Below are positions 11,493-21,209 of a stretch of 64,000 nt of DNA, piece by piece (the stretch's first letter is position 1; each line of letters begins with the position of its first letter). Origin of the DNA: Methylocystis rosea. Its GTDB lineage: Bacteria > Pseudomonadota > Alphaproteobacteria > Rhizobiales > Beijerinckiaceae. The notes under the pieces are model-generated. The model was not told the DNA's origin. It saw only the letters and a list, made by a program, of their open reading frames with translations, and did no database searches. The position numbers and the translations under genes were made by a program. Location of the stretch: assembly GCF_003855495.1 (NCBI RefSeq), contig NZ_CP034086.1, positions 2,021,501 to 2,085,500 of the forward strand, in the 5' to 3' direction.

Positions 11493-11529
11493 CTTAACCT
11501 CACCGCCGCCGCTCGGCGGCAGGTCTCAT

Positions 11530-12204
11530 ATGCCGACATCTGAAGATTTCGCGGCGATCTGGCTGACGCTCAAGCTCGCGACGATCGTCACCTTTCTGCT
11601 GCTCCTCATTGGCGCGCCGCTGGCGTGGTGGCTGGCGCGCACGCAGTCCTGGCTCAAGGGTCCATTGGGCGCCGTCGTGGCGCTGCCGCTGGTTCTGCCG
11701 CCGACGGTGCTGGGCTTCTACCTGCTGCTGACCATGGGCCCGCATGGACCCCTGGGCAGGCTCACGGCGTTCCTCGGCGTCGCGCCCTTGCCTTTCACCT
11801 TCGCCGGCCTCGTCGTGGCGTCGCTTTTTTATTCGCTGCCCTTCGTGGTGCAGCCGATTCAGAACGCCTTCGAGGCGATGGGCGATCGTCCGCTGGAGGC
11901 CGCCGCCACCTTGCGCGCGAGCCCGCTGGACGCTTTCTTCACGGTGGCGCTGCCTCTGGCGAGGCCCGGTCTCGTCACCGCGGCCATCCTCGGCTTTGCG
12001 CATACCGTCGGTGAATTCGGCGTCGTTCTGATGATCGGCGGCGCCATTCCGGACAAGACGCGCGTGGTGTCCGTACTGATCTATGACCAGGTCGAGTCGA
12101 TGAACTACGAGCGCGCACATTGGCTCGCGGGGGGCATGCTGCTGTTCAGTTTCTGCGTTCTCCTCGCGCTCTATGGGCGCCGACGGAACGGCCGCAATGG
12201 CTGA
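11530..12204 (+). CDS. modB: Molybdate ABC transporter permease
   Basis: A 224-residue inner-membrane permease with about five membrane segments. It has the CysT/ModB signature [15 protein letters not shown] and the EAA-like coupling loop [35 protein letters not shown], which contacts the ATPase. It forms the molybdate channel with ModA and ModC. Its stop codon overlaps the modC start (ATGGCTGA), showing translational coupling. Confidence 0.95.
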   Translation: MPTSEDFAAIWLTLKLATIVTFLLLLIGAPLAWWLARTQSWLKGPLGAVVALPLVLPPTVLGFYLLLTMGPHGPLGRLTAFLGVAPLPFTFAGLVVASLFYSLPFVVQPIQNAFEAMGDRPLEAAATLRASPLDAFFTVALPLARPGLVTAAILGFAHTVGEFGVVLMIGGAIPDKTRVVSVLIYDQVESMNYERAHWLAGGMLLFSFCVLLALYGRRRNGRNG

Positions 12205-13291
12205 CGGCGCCATCGCCGCGCGTTTTCGCCTCGCCTATTCCGGCTTCGCGCTCGACGTTGACCTGGAGCTGCCGGGACGCGGCGTCACAGCGCTCTTTGG
12301 CCCTTCCGGCTCCGGCAAGACCACCGCTCTGCGCTGCATCGCCGGGCTGGCGCGCGCGCCCGACGGGCTTCTCAAGATCGGCGGCGACGTCTGGCAAGAC
12401 GAGGCGCATGGCGTCTTCGTGCCGACGCATCGCCGCGCGCTTGGCATGGTGTTTCAAGATGCGAGTCTGTTTTCCCATCTCACCGTCAAAGGAAATCTCG
12501 ACTATGGAATGACCCGCGCGCGCGTCACGGCGGCCGACGCAGGGCGCGAGGCGCTCTGCGAAATGCTCGACATCGCCGCTCTCGCGGAGCGCTGGCCGGA
12601 TACGCTTTCCGGCGGCGAGCGACAGAGAGTCGCGATCGCCCGCGCCCTGCTGACGCGTCCGCAACTGCTGCTCATGGATGAGCCGCTGGCGTCGCTCGAC
12701 GTTGCGCGCCGTCTCGACGTGTTGCCCTATCTCGAACGGCTGCGCGACGAACTCGATATTCCGATCATCTACGTCAGCCATGCGCCGGAAGAAGTGACCC
12801 GCATCGCCGACGAGGCCGTCGTGCTCGATCGCGGTCGCGTCGTCGCGCGCGGCGCGCCGCTCGACGTGCTGCCGAGCGCGAGCCGTCTTGTCGAAGGCGG
12901 CCGATTCGGCGTGGTCAACGCGCTCAAGGCGCGCGTGGTCGCCGTCGACGAAGCATACGGCGTCACGCGGCTCGCCCATCCGGCGGGCGAGATCTTGATC
13001 GCTGCGCGTCTGACGACGCAGCGCGAGGCGCGCGTCGTCATGCGCGCGACAGACGTCGCGCTTGCGATGTCCGAACCACGCGACACCAGCGTGCGCACGA
13101 TTTTGCGCGGCCGCATCGAAAAGATCGATGCGACCGAGAGCGCCCTCGCCTTCGTCACGCTGACGCTCATCGGCGGCGACCGTCTTGTCTCGGCGATCAC
13201 GCGCCTCGCGCTCGATGAATTGCGGCTGACCGTCGGCGCAGACGTATACGCCCTGGTGAAGTCTGTCGCGCTTGACGAACGTGGTCTATAG
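12197..13291 (+). CDS. modC: Molybdate ABC transporter ATP-binding protein
   Basis: A 364-residue ATPase. The start chosen is ATG 12197, which overlaps the modB stop by 8 bases; an upstream in-frame ATG at 12173 lies inside modB. It has Walker [10 protein letters not shown], the Q-loop in [10 protein letters not shown], the signature [16 protein letters not shown], Walker [13 protein letters not shown] and the switch His in YVSHAPEEV. The C-terminal ~100 residues form a TOBE-type oxyanion-binding domain, giving the usual ModC length. It powers molybdate uptake for enzymes such as formate dehydrogenase or nitrogenase. The 3' end overlaps the convergent DUF4010 gene by 6 bases. Confidence 0.95.
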   Translation: MADGAIAARFRLAYSGFALDVDLELPGRGVTALFGPSGSGKTTALRCIAGLARAPDGLLKIGGDVWQDEAHGVFVPTHRRALGMVFQDASLFSHLTVKGNLDYGMTRARVTAADAGREALCEMLDIAALAERWPDTLSGGERQRVAIARALLTRPQLLLMDEPLASLDVARRLDVLPYLERLRDELDIPIIYVSHAPEEVTRIADEAVVLDRGRVVARGAPLDVLPSASRLVEGGRFGVVNALKARVVAVDEAYGVTRLAHPAGEILIAARLTTQREARVVMRATDVALAMSEPRDTSVRTILRGRIEKIDATESALAFVTLTLIGGDRLVSAITRLALDELRLTVGADVYALVKSVALDERGL

Positions 13292-14572
13292 GCCTGCGAA
13301 TTCCGCCAGCCACAACGCCATGAGCGCCCCGGCGACGGCGAGAGCGGAAGCCGCGGCGAGTCTTTGGCCCATTCCGGCGCCGCCGATAACCCAGCCCATC
13401 ACGACTTTCGACGCCGTGTTCGACAGCAGCGCCAGCAGCACCGCCCCCGCCGCCGCCCTTATGCCGATCTCGCTTGCGCCGAGCCGCGCCATGGTCAGTC
13501 CGATCGCGTCAACGTCGACGATGCCGGAAATGGCCGCGAGCGCATAGGCGCCGGCGCTCCCGGCGAAATGCGTCGCGAGCCGCGAGAGGATCATCACGGT
13601 CGCGAGGAGCGCGCCGAATTTGAGCACCGCCATCAGATCCAGCGGATTGCCAACAGAAAAGCCGCTCGATTCTGCGGGCCGCTCGCTTCGTCGCAGGAGA
13701 AAGACTCCGGCGAGCGCGAAGAGCGCGCCGCCCGCAACGACCGGCGGCGCCAAGCGCCACGCGAGCGTCGGATTGATGACCGCGATGACGGCGATGATTC
13801 GCGGCGCCATCACCGCATTCGCGAAGATGGCGCCCGCCGCCGAAGCGCCAATCTGCGAGGGATATTCCCGCGCCAGCCGCGACATCGCCGCCGTCGCCGC
13901 CGTCGATGACGCCAATCCTCCCGCCATGCCGGCGACCGCGACGCCGCGGCCGTAGCCGATAATCTTTACGGCGACGTAGCCCGCGAAGGAAATCACGCCG
14001 ATCAGCACGGTCATCAGCCACAATTCGAAAGGGTTCACCGCTTGCCACGGGTCAATGGCGCGATTGGGTAGAACGGGAAGCAGGATGAAGCTCATCGCCA
14101 GCAGCGCCAGCCCGGAGCGCAGCTCGTCCCAGGTGATGCGCTTGACGAGGCCGTGGAGAAACCCTTTGAGCGCCAGGATCGCCGTCGTCGCCACCGCTGC
14201 GGCTGCCGCCGCCTGTATGTCGCCGATCACCGCGAAGGCGCCGAGTGAAAAGGCTAGCGACGCCGCGACGACGGTCGTCGCGCCAAAGGTCTCATCATGG
14301 ACGTTTTCGCGGTAGCGATAGACCCCGACCAAAGCGCCGACGAAGGCGAAGGCGATCGCCAAAGCGACGACGCCGGAAGCGCCAAAAGGCTGAACGATTG
14401 CGCCCCACACGCCGCCAAGCAGTCCGGCAAGCCCATGCGTGCGCAGGCCGGCGGCGCGCTCGCCTTCCGACTCGTCGCGTGACGTCCAGCCTCGTTCCAA
14501 GCCAATGAGCAGCCCGATCGCCAGCGCAATCGACAGTCTCTGCATCAGCTCGATGGCGCTTAAATCGTACAT
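13286..14572 (-). CDS. MgtC/DUF4010 family inner-membrane protein
   Basis: A 428-residue polytopic membrane protein. The N-terminal MgtC-like domain (LMQRLSIALAIGLLIGLERGWTSRD, then GLRTHGLAGLLGG) is followed by a DUF4010 domain with many hydrophobic segments. The ATG at 14572 follows GAAGAAG on the minus strand and gives the typical N-terminus; the frame extends upstream but lacks family similarity. Function is unknown for this long form, while short MgtC proteins modulate ion homeostasis and virulence. It overlaps the upstream YjbR gene by 13 bases, so the two form an operon convergent with modABC. Confidence 0.8.
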   Translation of the reverse strand: MYDLSAIELMQRLSIALAIGLLIGLERGWTSRDESEGERAAGLRTHGLAGLLGGVWGAIVQPFGASGVVALAIAFAFVGALVGVYRYRENVHDETFGATTVVAASLAFSLGAFAVIGDIQAAAAAAVATTAILALKGFLHGLVKRITWDELRSGLALLAMSFILLPVLPNRAIDPWQAVNPFELWLMTVLIGVISFAGYVAVKIIGYGRGVAVAGMAGGLASSTAATAAMSRLAREYPSQIGASAAGAIFANAVMAPRIIAVIAVINPTLAWRLAPPVVAGGALFALAGVFLLRRSERPAESSGFSVGNPLDLMAVLKFGALLATVMILSRLATHFAGSAGAYALAAISGIVDVDAIGLTMARLGASEIGIRAAAGAVLLALLSNTASKVVMGWVIGGAGMGQRLAAASALAVAGALMALWLAEFAGL

Positions 14573-14901
14573 GTCTTCTTCTTTTCCGTCTTTTTCTTTG
14601 TGGCGTGACGCCAAGCCGTTTCCAGCGCGTCGCGCAGCTCCGAGACGTCGATCGCCTCGAGCAGAATGGTCGTCCATCCCTGCCGTCCCCAGGCGTTGGG
14701 AACCGGCGCAAAGGCTTGCGGCGCCATCATGGATTTGAACGCCTGCTCTTCGGGCGCCAGTTTCACGTTGGCCGTCAATTCGTCGGCGGCGAGAGTCGCG
14801 TAGATCCGCGCGACCTTAAATGCGGTTCTGTCGAAATGCGGCGCTTCGCGCGTTCCCTCGAGAGACAGTGCGATGCGCCGGAAATCACGGCTGGTGGCCA
14901 C
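14560..14901 (-). CDS. MmcQ/YjbR family protein
   Basis: A 113-residue protein of the YjbR/MmcQ fold. It starts DFRRIALSLEGTREAPHFDRTAFKV, then KLAPEEQAFKSMMAPQAFAPVPNAWGRQGWTTI, ending in a helix and a lysine-rich tail (KKKTEKKK). YjbR proteins have a double-wing DNA-binding-like fold, but their biological role is not established. Its 3' end overlaps the DUF4010 gene, suggesting co-translation. The gene is divergent from the aminotransferase at 15004. Confidence 0.8.
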   Translation of the reverse strand: MATSRDFRRIALSLEGTREAPHFDRTAFKVARIYATLAADELTANVKLAPEEQAFKSMMAPQAFAPVPNAWGRQGWTTILLEAIDVSELRDALETAWRHATKKKTEKKKTCTI

Positions 14902-15003
14902 GACTACTCCATCAAGACCCGACGCGGCGTGCGCCGCTCAAGATCATATGGCGCGTGGCCGCCAGAGCGTGCGCCTGACCGAGATTAGCAATAGAAGGCA
15001 TGT

Positions 15004-16167
15004 ATGAACGTACCCCTACCCCCATCCCGCCGCTCCAATATCGCGCCCTTCATGGCCATGGACGTGCTGCGCGACGCGAAAGCCTTGGAGCGCGCCGGCC
15101 GCAGCATCATCCATTTGGAGCTTGGCGAACCCGGGGTCGCCGCGCCGCGCCGCGTGCGCGAGGCCGCCGCCGAGTCGCTGCGCAACGGCTCGATCGGCTA
15201 TGGCGAGGCGCTCGGCGACGCGCCGCTGCGCGATCGCATCGCGCAGCACTATCGCGAGCGCTATGGCGTTGACGTTACGCCCGACCGCGTCATCGCCACG
15301 ACAGGCTCATCCGGCGGCTTTCTGCTCGCCTTCCTCGCGGCATTCGACCCGGGAGCTAGGATCGCCGTCACCGCGCCAGGCTATCCGGCCTATGCGAACA
15401 TCCTTTCGGCGCTCGGCTTGGAGCCGGTCCTGCTCGAAATCAGTGAAGAGACGCGCTTTGCGCCCACCGCGGCGATGCTGGAAGCGGCCCATCGCGACAG
15501 GAAACTTCATGGCGCGCTCTTCATGAGTCCCGCCAATCCAACCGGCGCGATGATTGCGCGCGATGAATTGGCGCGGATCTGCGCCTTCTGCGACGAAGCC
15601 GAAATCGTTCTCGTCTCCGACGAGATCTATCACGGACTCGAATATGAGATGCGCGCGGAGACCGCGCTGCGTTTCTCGCAACGCGCCCTCGTCATCAATT
15701 CCTTCTCAAAATATTACGCGATGACGGGATGGCGGCTCGGGTGGCTCGTCGCGCCGGCCGAATTGATGCGTCCGCTCGAGCGCTTGCAGCAGTCGCTCGC
15801 GATCTGCGCCCCGACCCTGTCGCAGCGCGCGGCCCTCGCCGCTTTCGACGCGGGCGATGAACTGGAGGCGAACCGCGCCGCCTATGCTCGAAACCGGGCG
15901 CTTCTGCTCGACCGGCTTCCCAAACTGGGATTGGACAATTTCGCCCCGCCCGACGGCGCGTTTTACATCTACGCCGACATCTCGCGTTTCACCGACGATT
16001 CGATCGGGTTCTGTCGGCGGATGTTGCACGAGGCCGGCGTCGCGACGACGCCCGGCCTCGATTTTGATCCGCGCCGCGGCGCAAAAACGCTGCGGCTTTC
16101 TTACGCCGGTCCGGAGGCGGACGTGCGCGAGGGCCTCGCCCGCCTAGAAGCCTGGCTGCGGCCCTAA
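15004..16167 (+). CDS. Class I/II PLP-dependent aminotransferase
   Basis: A 387-residue fold-type I aminotransferase. It has the substrate-binding segment HLELGEPG, the PLP loop TTGSSGGFLLAF, SPANPTGAMI and the Asp/Tyr cofactor pair in LVSDEIYHGL. The Schiff-base lysine is in NSFSKYYAMTGWRLGW, and the carboxylate-binding Arg in KTLRLSYAG. This subgroup includes aspartate/aromatic and PLP transaminases such as AspC- and DapL-like enzymes, so the amino donor cannot be set from sequence alone. It stands alone, divergent from the YjbR gene, and a palindromic repeat pair follows its stop. Confidence 0.88.
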   Translation: MNVPLPPSRRSNIAPFMAMDVLRDAKALERAGRSIIHLELGEPGVAAPRRVREAAAESLRNGSIGYGEALGDAPLRDRIAQHYRERYGVDVTPDRVIATTGSSGGFLLAFLAAFDPGARIAVTAPGYPAYANILSALGLEPVLLEISEETRFAPTAAMLEAAHRDRKLHGALFMSPANPTGAMIARDELARICAFCDEAEIVLVSDEIYHGLEYEMRAETALRFSQRALVINSFSKYYAMTGWRLGWLVAPAELMRPLERLQQSLAICAPTLSQRAALAAFDAGDELEANRAAYARNRALLLDRLPKLGLDNFAPPDGAFYIYADISRFTDDSIGFCRRMLHEAGVATTPGLDFDPRRGAKTLRLSYAGPEADVREGLARLEAWLRP

Positions 16168-16278
16168 GAGCAGGTTCCGAAAAAGTTGACAGACTTTTTC
16201 GATGAGAACCTGCTCCACCATTTTGATTTTGAGCGATTCCTTATCGATCACATGATTCCATGTGATCGGGAAGCGCTC
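16168..16278. repeat. Two adjacent palindromic elements between aminotransferase and rne
   Basis: The first hairpin (16168-16215) has arms GAGCAGGTTC / GAACCTGCTC with an inner GAAAAAGT / ACTTTTTC. The second (16231-16278) has arms beginning GAGCG and ending GCGCTC, with an inner GATCACATG / CATGTGATC. They fill the entire gap between two convergent genes and resemble the short palindromic intergenic repeats common in Rhizobiales. They probably also serve as bidirectional terminators. Confidence 0.75.
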
Positions 16279-19200
16279 TAACTGCCGAAAGGCGTGCGCA
16301 CGCGCTGCCACCAGCCGCCCTTCTTCGGGCGGTCGGGGTCCGCTTGGGTAATGACCACTTCCGTGGGCTCGCGCGGGGCGACCGGCTGCGGGGCGGGCTC
16401 GGGCGTCGGCGCCGCAGCCTGAGGCGGAGCGATGGGGGCGACCGGCTCGCTTGCACGCTCTTGGATGGGCGGCTGGGAGGGCGGCGCAATCTCGGCGCCG
16501 TTTACCGGCGGCGGCGGCGGCAAAGTCTCCGGATAGTCCGGCATCTGCGCCCCACGCGGAGAGATCAGCGCCTGAGCGCCCTCACCACCCTCGTCGAGCG
16601 CGAAGACTGCGGAAGGGTCCTTGAATTCCTCGGGCAAGGGCGCGGATCGCCGCCAACGGCCGGGACCGCGATCTGAACCGCGATCCGGGCCGCGATTGCC
16701 ACCGCGTCGGCCGCCGCGGCGGTCAGACCGCTCCTCGGCAGGCGCCGGCGCGCCCTCGATCGCCGCCATGAGCGCAAGACCTTCATCGGACGGCTGCTCG
16801 GCGCCGGGCGGCAAGGGTTCGCCGCCCTGTGCGCCGCCGCCACGGCCTCGACGACGGCGACGGCGACGGCCGCGCGATGCGTCTTCTTCCGCGCCCAAGC
16901 GCGATCGTTCGCCGTTCTCTTCACGCTTGTCGCCGTTCGACTCGACGGTTTCCTCTTCCACCTCGACGATTTCGCCGCCGATCACATCTTCCGGCGCCTC
17001 TTCCTCGAGAGGTTCGGCGCGCAGCGAATCGACCCGCAGAGGCGCGTCGCGCTGGGAAACGCGCGGACCGGTCGCGAGTTCTCCGCGCTCGAGCGCATGA
17101 TAGGTCGCGCCCGTCAGCGTATCGTCGGCGGCCACCGTGATGTGGACGCCGAAGCGGCGCTCCAGCTCCTGCAAATGAGTGCGCTTCTGGTTGAGAATGT
17201 AGAGCGCCACCACCGCGCGGGTGCGCAGCGTCACGTCATGCGCGGCGCTCTTGACCAGCGCCTCTTCGAGCACGCGCAGCACGTGCAGCGCGACGGAAGC
17301 GGTGGAGCGCACGTGACCGGCGCCGAGGCAGTGCGGACATGGCACCGTCGAGCCTTCGACGACGCCCGCGCGGATGCGCTGGCGCGACATTTCGAGCAAG
17401 CCGAAATGCGAGATGCGGCCGACCTGAATGCGGGCGCGGTCGTTTTTCAGCGCGTCCTTGAGGCGTCGCTCAACAGCGCGATTGTTGCGACTCTCCTCCA
17501 TGTCGATGAAGTCGACGACGATCAGCCCGGCGAGATCCCGCAGTCGCAACTGCCGCGCCACTTCGTCCGCGGCTTCGAGATTGGTGCGAAGCGCCGTGTC
17601 CTCGATATTGTGCTCGCGCGTCGAACGTCCCGAGTTCACGTCGATGGCGACCAGCGCCTCGGTCTGGTTGATGACCAGATAGCCGCCCGACTTCAGCGTG
17701 ACATGATTGGAGAACATCGCGTCGAGTTGGGCCTCGACGCCGCTCTCGGCGAAGATCGGAAAGGGCTCGCGATGCAGGCGCACGTTCTTGGCGTGGCTCG
17801 GCATCAGCATGCGCATGAAGTCTTTGGCCTCGCGATAGGCGTCTTCGCCGGAAACGACGACTTCCTCGACGTCGCGGCCATAAAGATCGCGAATCGCCCG
17901 CTTGATGAGCGAGCCTTCCTCATAGACGAGGGTCGGCGCCGCGGAGCGCAGGGTCAATTCGCGCACGCTCTCCCACAGCCGCAGCAGATATTCGAAATCG
18001 CGCTTGACCTCCTGCTTGGTCCGCGTCGCGCCGGCCGTTCGCAGGATGACGCCCATCCCCTCGGGCACTTCGAGATCATGCACGATCTCTTTCAACCGCT
18101 TGCGGTCCGCGCCGTCCGTGATCTTGCGCGAAATGCCCCCGCCACGCGCGGTGTTGGGCATGAGCACGGAATAACGGCCGGCGAGCGAGAGATAGGTCGT
18201 GAGCGCGGCGCCCTTGTTGCCGCGTTCTTCCTTGACGACCTGCACAAGCAGCACCTGGCGGCGCTTGATGACCTCTTGAATCTTGTACTGACGGCGGGAG
18301 CGCGGCGCCCGATAGGGCGCTTCGTCCATCGCATCCCCGCCGATGTGCTCGACGTGATCGTCCTCGTCGTCGTGCTCTTCCTCGTCATGCTCCTCAGCCG
18401 GGGCGTTGACGCGGGCGTTGACCTCAGCCGTTTCGCCTTCAGCATCTTCGCGAGCGCGCTCACGCGCCTCGTCGCGCTCGTCCTGGCGGCGCGCTTTCAG
18501 TTCGTGGTCAGGCTCCGGCGCTTCGAGGGCAAACTCCTCGGCTTCGCCGGTCTCGACCGAACCGAAACCGGCCGGATCGATGGAAATCTGCTCATGCTGC
18601 GCCGTAGCGATCGGCTGATCGCCCGCCTCGACCTCAACGTCCGTGCTCTCTGACCGAAAGTCGGCAGCTTCGGCGTTCCCGGCGTCAGGCTCCTCCTGCG
18701 CCCCGACGTCTTGACCCCTCGATTGGGTCTCGACGGCCTCTGGCTGAGCTTCAAGACCTTCTTGCGACTCAGCTTGGAGCGCGAACTCCGGCGCGGCTTC
18801 AGACCGTTCCTCAGCCGATTCGGCGAAGGCTGTTTCGGCCTGATCCTCAATGACGACCGGCGAAGCGCCCGCGTCGTCGAGGGGCTCGCTCGTCACAGCC
18901 TCATCGGCGCTCGCACGCTTCTCGGCGCCCTCATGTTGGCGGCGGCGCGAACGACGCCCGCGACCATGCGGAACGCGCTCTTCCTCGTCGGCCTGCTGAT
19001 GGGCGCGGCTCTCTTCCTCGAGCAGCGCCTGCCGGTCGGCGACGGGGATTTGATAATAGTCAGGGTGAATTTCGGCGAAGGCCAGAAAGCCGTGACGGTT
19101 TCCGCCATAGTCGACGAAGGCGGCCTGAAGGGACGGCTCAACCCGCGTGACCTTCGCGAGATAAATGTTGCCGCGCAGGGGTTTTTTGTCAGCAGCCTCG

Positions 19201-19289
19201 AAATCGAATTCCTGAACGCGGCTTCCACGTAGAACGACTACGCGGGTCTCCTCCGGGTGGGAGGCGTCGATGAGCATCTTGTTAGCCAT
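16278..19289 (-). CDS. rne: Ribonuclease E
   Basis: A 1003-residue endoribonuclease. The start is the ATG giving MANKMLIDASHPEETRVVVL, the family N-terminus; the frame is open upstream but is low-complexity. An S1 RNA-binding domain begins near residue 37 and is split by a very acidic insertion (about residues 91-330, Glu/Ala-rich), a feature of alphaproteobacterial RNase E. The catalytic core includes LIVVDFIDMEESRNN and GLLEMSRQR, and the zinc-link CPHC motif near residue 648. The C-terminal ~350 residues are Arg- and Pro-rich scaffold (blocks such as RRRRRRGRG) for RNA and degradosome partners. It processes rRNA and decays mRNA. Confidence 0.96.
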   Translation of the reverse strand: MANKMLIDASHPEETRVVVLRGSRVQEFDFEAADKKPLRGNIYLAKVTRVEPSLQAAFVDYGGNRHGFLAFAEIHPDYYQIPVADRQALLEEESRAHQQADEEERVPHGRGRRSRRRQHEGAEKRASADEAVTSEPLDDAGASPVVIEDQAETAFAESAEERSEAAPEFALQAESQEGLEAQPEAVETQSRGQDVGAQEEPDAGNAEAADFRSESTDVEVEAGDQPIATAQHEQISIDPAGFGSVETGEAEEFALEAPEPDHELKARRQDERDEARERAREDAEGETAEVNARVNAPAEEHDEEEHDDEDDHVEHIGGDAMDEAPYRAPRSRRQYKIQEVIKRRQVLLVQVVKEERGNKGAALTTYLSLAGRYSVLMPNTARGGGISRKITDGADRKRLKEIVHDLEVPEGMGVILRTAGATRTKQEVKRDFEYLLRLWESVRELTLRSAAPTLVYEEGSLIKRAIRDLYGRDVEEVVVSGEDAYREAKDFMRMLMPSHAKNVRLHREPFPIFAESGVEAQLDAMFSNHVTLKSGGYLVINQTEALVAIDVNSGRSTREHNIEDTALRTNLEAADEVARQLRLRDLAGLIVVDFIDMEESRNNRAVERRLKDALKNDRARIQVGRISHFGLLEMSRQRIRAGVVEGSTVPCPHCLGAGHVRSTASVALHVLRVLEEALVKSAAHDVTLRTRAVVALYILNQKRTHLQELERRFGVHITVAADDTLTGATYHALERGELATGPRVSQRDAPLRVDSLRAEPLEEEAPEDVIGGEIVEVEEETVESNGDKREENGERSRLGAEEDASRGRRRRRRRGRGGGAQGGEPLPPGAEQPSDEGLALMAAIEGAPAPAEERSDRRGGRRGGNRGPDRGSDRGPGRWRRSAPLPEEFKDPSAVFALDEGGEGAQALISPRGAQMPDYPETLPPPPPVNGAEIAPPSQPPIQERASEPVAPIAPPQAAAPTPEPAPQPVAPREPTEVVITQADPDRPKKGGWWQRVRTPFGS

Positions 19290-19892
19290 GGGGGACTCTT
19301 CTGCGGCGTCGCGCGCAATAACGCCGACGGGGCAAGCCTGAGTCCTCGAGGGGACTCGGCGACCGCTCTTTGGCGCATCCTGACGGCGCGAACGCTTCTT
19401 GTGAGGATAAGGGAGACAGGCCTGAGACCTGCGATACGCTTGCCGGCTTGCGAGCCGGCGGGACAAAGCGCATCGCGCCTCGTCCCCGTGAAATGACGAA
19501 CGAACCAAGAGGACATGTTTTTTGCGAGGCTGCGCCCTTCCGCGAGGACAAGCCACACGGAGGAAACGACTGCTCTCGCGCCTATCACGGTCCTGGCCAT
19601 GAGATCGTCAAAAAACCTTTCGCACCGCCAAATGGCGGCGACCAAACGTCACGACCTGCACGGGGCGGCGTAACGGAAAGCAACTGTCCGAAATTCTGTT
19701 GGCTCGACTTCACGGCCGCATTTTACGGCAAATATCGCGCCGCAGAATTCCGCAGCTATCTCCTTACATATCGGTCGAAGTAGGCCGGTGCAAGCGCCGG
19801 CTCGGCTATTCACCGAAAAATTCATGGGGAAAGGTCCCGCAACGGACGGCTTTCAGATAAGCTAACGATGCGTTAACGGCGCTCTTGCCAAA
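19290..19892 (-). promoter_or_regulatory. Long rne 5' leader / rne-amidase divergent intergenic region
   Basis: The 603-base gap between divergent rne and the amidase has no convincing gene. On the rne side there are two stable stem-loops: GAGTCC / GGACTC (19340-19357) and GCCGGC / GCCGGC (19442-19459). RNase E in E. coli autoregulates through hairpins in a long 5' leader, so these are candidates for the same role. Promoters for both genes must lie here but none stands out. Confidence 0.4.
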
Positions 19893-21209
19893 ATGCCAGT
19901 TGCCGGATCGAAACGCCGCGCGAATTTGGGGACGCAGGTGAGGAGGACAGCTTTGCGCGCAGGGGCGTCACGACCGTTGATCGTAATGGCGGCCGCGCTC
20001 CTCGCGGCTCAGGGCGCGCTCTCGCGGTCTGCCGCCGCCGTCGAGCAGCAGAAGGAAATCTCTGCGCTCACCGCGCGAATCGAGGCGCTCCCCGATCGTT
20101 CCCGCCTCCTCTTCGATCTCACCGGCCTGCCGCCGGTGACCGCGCATCCCGTGGCGAACCCCCCGCGCATCATCGTCGATTTGCCGGAAGTGCTTTTCCG
20201 CATGGAGGCGAACGCCGGCCTGTCGCCCGGCGACAAGCTCATAAAATCATACCGTTATGGCATCTTCGCGCCGGGACGCTCGCGCGTCGTGATCGATCTC
20301 GCGGGGCCCGCCAAGATTCTCAAAGCGGACAGCGAGGTCGCCGTCGGCGGACCGCGGCTCGTCATCGAGCTCGCCCCGACCAGCGCCGGGCATTTCGCCG
20401 CGACTGTCGCCGAACAGGCGCGCCTGCAGCCTGCGGAACCGCCGAAACTGCCAGCGACGGCCGCCAAAGCGCCAACGGACAAGCCCATGGTGGTCATCGA
20501 TCCGGGCCATGGCGGCGTCGATATGGGCGCGACCTCCAAGCACGGCGAAATGGAAAAGGACGTCGTGCTCGAATTCGCGCGCGCGCTGCGGGACAAAATC
20601 CAGGAAACCGGGCGCGCGCGCGTGCTTTTAACCCGCGACCACGACATGTTTCTCCCGCTCGGCGAGCGGGTGCGAATCGGTCGCGAAAACAACGCGTCGC
20701 TGTTTATCTCGGTTCATGCGGACACGCTGTCCGCGTCCCGCGTCGAGGGCGCGACCGTGTACACGGTCTCTGAACGCGCCTCGGACGCCGAAGCGGCGCG
20801 GATGGCCGAGAAGGAGAATCTCGCGGATCAGGCCGCCGGACTTGAAAGCAAGGCGGACGCCGAAGAGGTTGGCGACATATTGTTCGAACTCACGCGGCGC
20901 GAAACCCGCGGCTACAGTCGCCAATTTTCGCATTCGCTGATCTCATTCTGGAAGGAAGTCGGGGCGCTCAACAAAAATCCAAGCCGTTCGGCGGGCTTCG
21001 TTGTGCTCAAAGCCTTTGACGTCCCCTCCGTGCTGCTCGAACTTGGATATCTTTCAAGCGAAAAGGATCTGTCCCGGCTGACGTCCCAGGACTGGCGCGA
21101 GCGCGCGGCGCAGAAAACCGCCGAAGCTGTTGACGCCTTTATCAGCGCGCGTAGCCGTGAAGCGCGGGCCCCCGCTGGAGCGCCCTCGGGCGCGGCGCGC
21201 CCACAATAA
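19893..21209 (+). CDS. amiC: N-acetylmuramoyl-L-alanine amidase, AmiC-like
   Basis: A 438-residue periplasmic hydrolase. After a signal/anchor segment (about residues 28-48) comes an AMIN domain (RLLFDLTGLPPV...PRIIVDLPEVLF), which targets septal peptidoglycan. The catalytic Amidase_3 domain follows, with zinc ligands in VVIDPGHGGVD, the Glu of GEMEKDVVLEFA and SLFISVHAD. VLLELGYLSSEKD carries the late catalytic Glu. It cleaves the stem peptide from muramic acid during cell separation. Position immediately upstream of the PBP1A gene is a common alphaproteobacterial arrangement. The exact start is uncertain because the first ~25 residues are basic and variable. Confidence 0.9.
   Translation: MPVAGSKRRANLGTQVRRTALRAGASRPLIVMAAALLAAQGALSRSAAAVEQQKEISALTARIEALPDRSRLLFDLTGLPPVTAHPVANPPRIIVDLPEVLFRMEANAGLSPGDKLIKSYRYGIFAPGRSRVVIDLAGPAKILKADSEVAVGGPRLVIELAPTSAGHFAATVAEQARLQPAEPPKLPATAAKAPTDKPMVVIDPGHGGVDMGATSKHGEMEKDVVLEFARALRDKIQETGRARVLLTRDHDMFLPLGERVRIGRENNASLFISVHADTLSASRVEGATVYTVSERASDAEAARMAEKENLADQAAGLESKADAEEVGDILFELTRRETRGYSRQFSHSLISFWKEVGALNKNPSRSAGFVVLKAFDVPSVLLELGYLSSEKDLSRLTSQDWRERAAQKTAEAVDAFISARSREARAPAGAPSGAARPQ

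Noticed and set aside
17097..18653. Long plus-strand open frame inside rne (518 codons)
   Set aside because: It lies antisense to the RNase E core and acidic insert, which have clear conserved motifs; the antisense frame has none.
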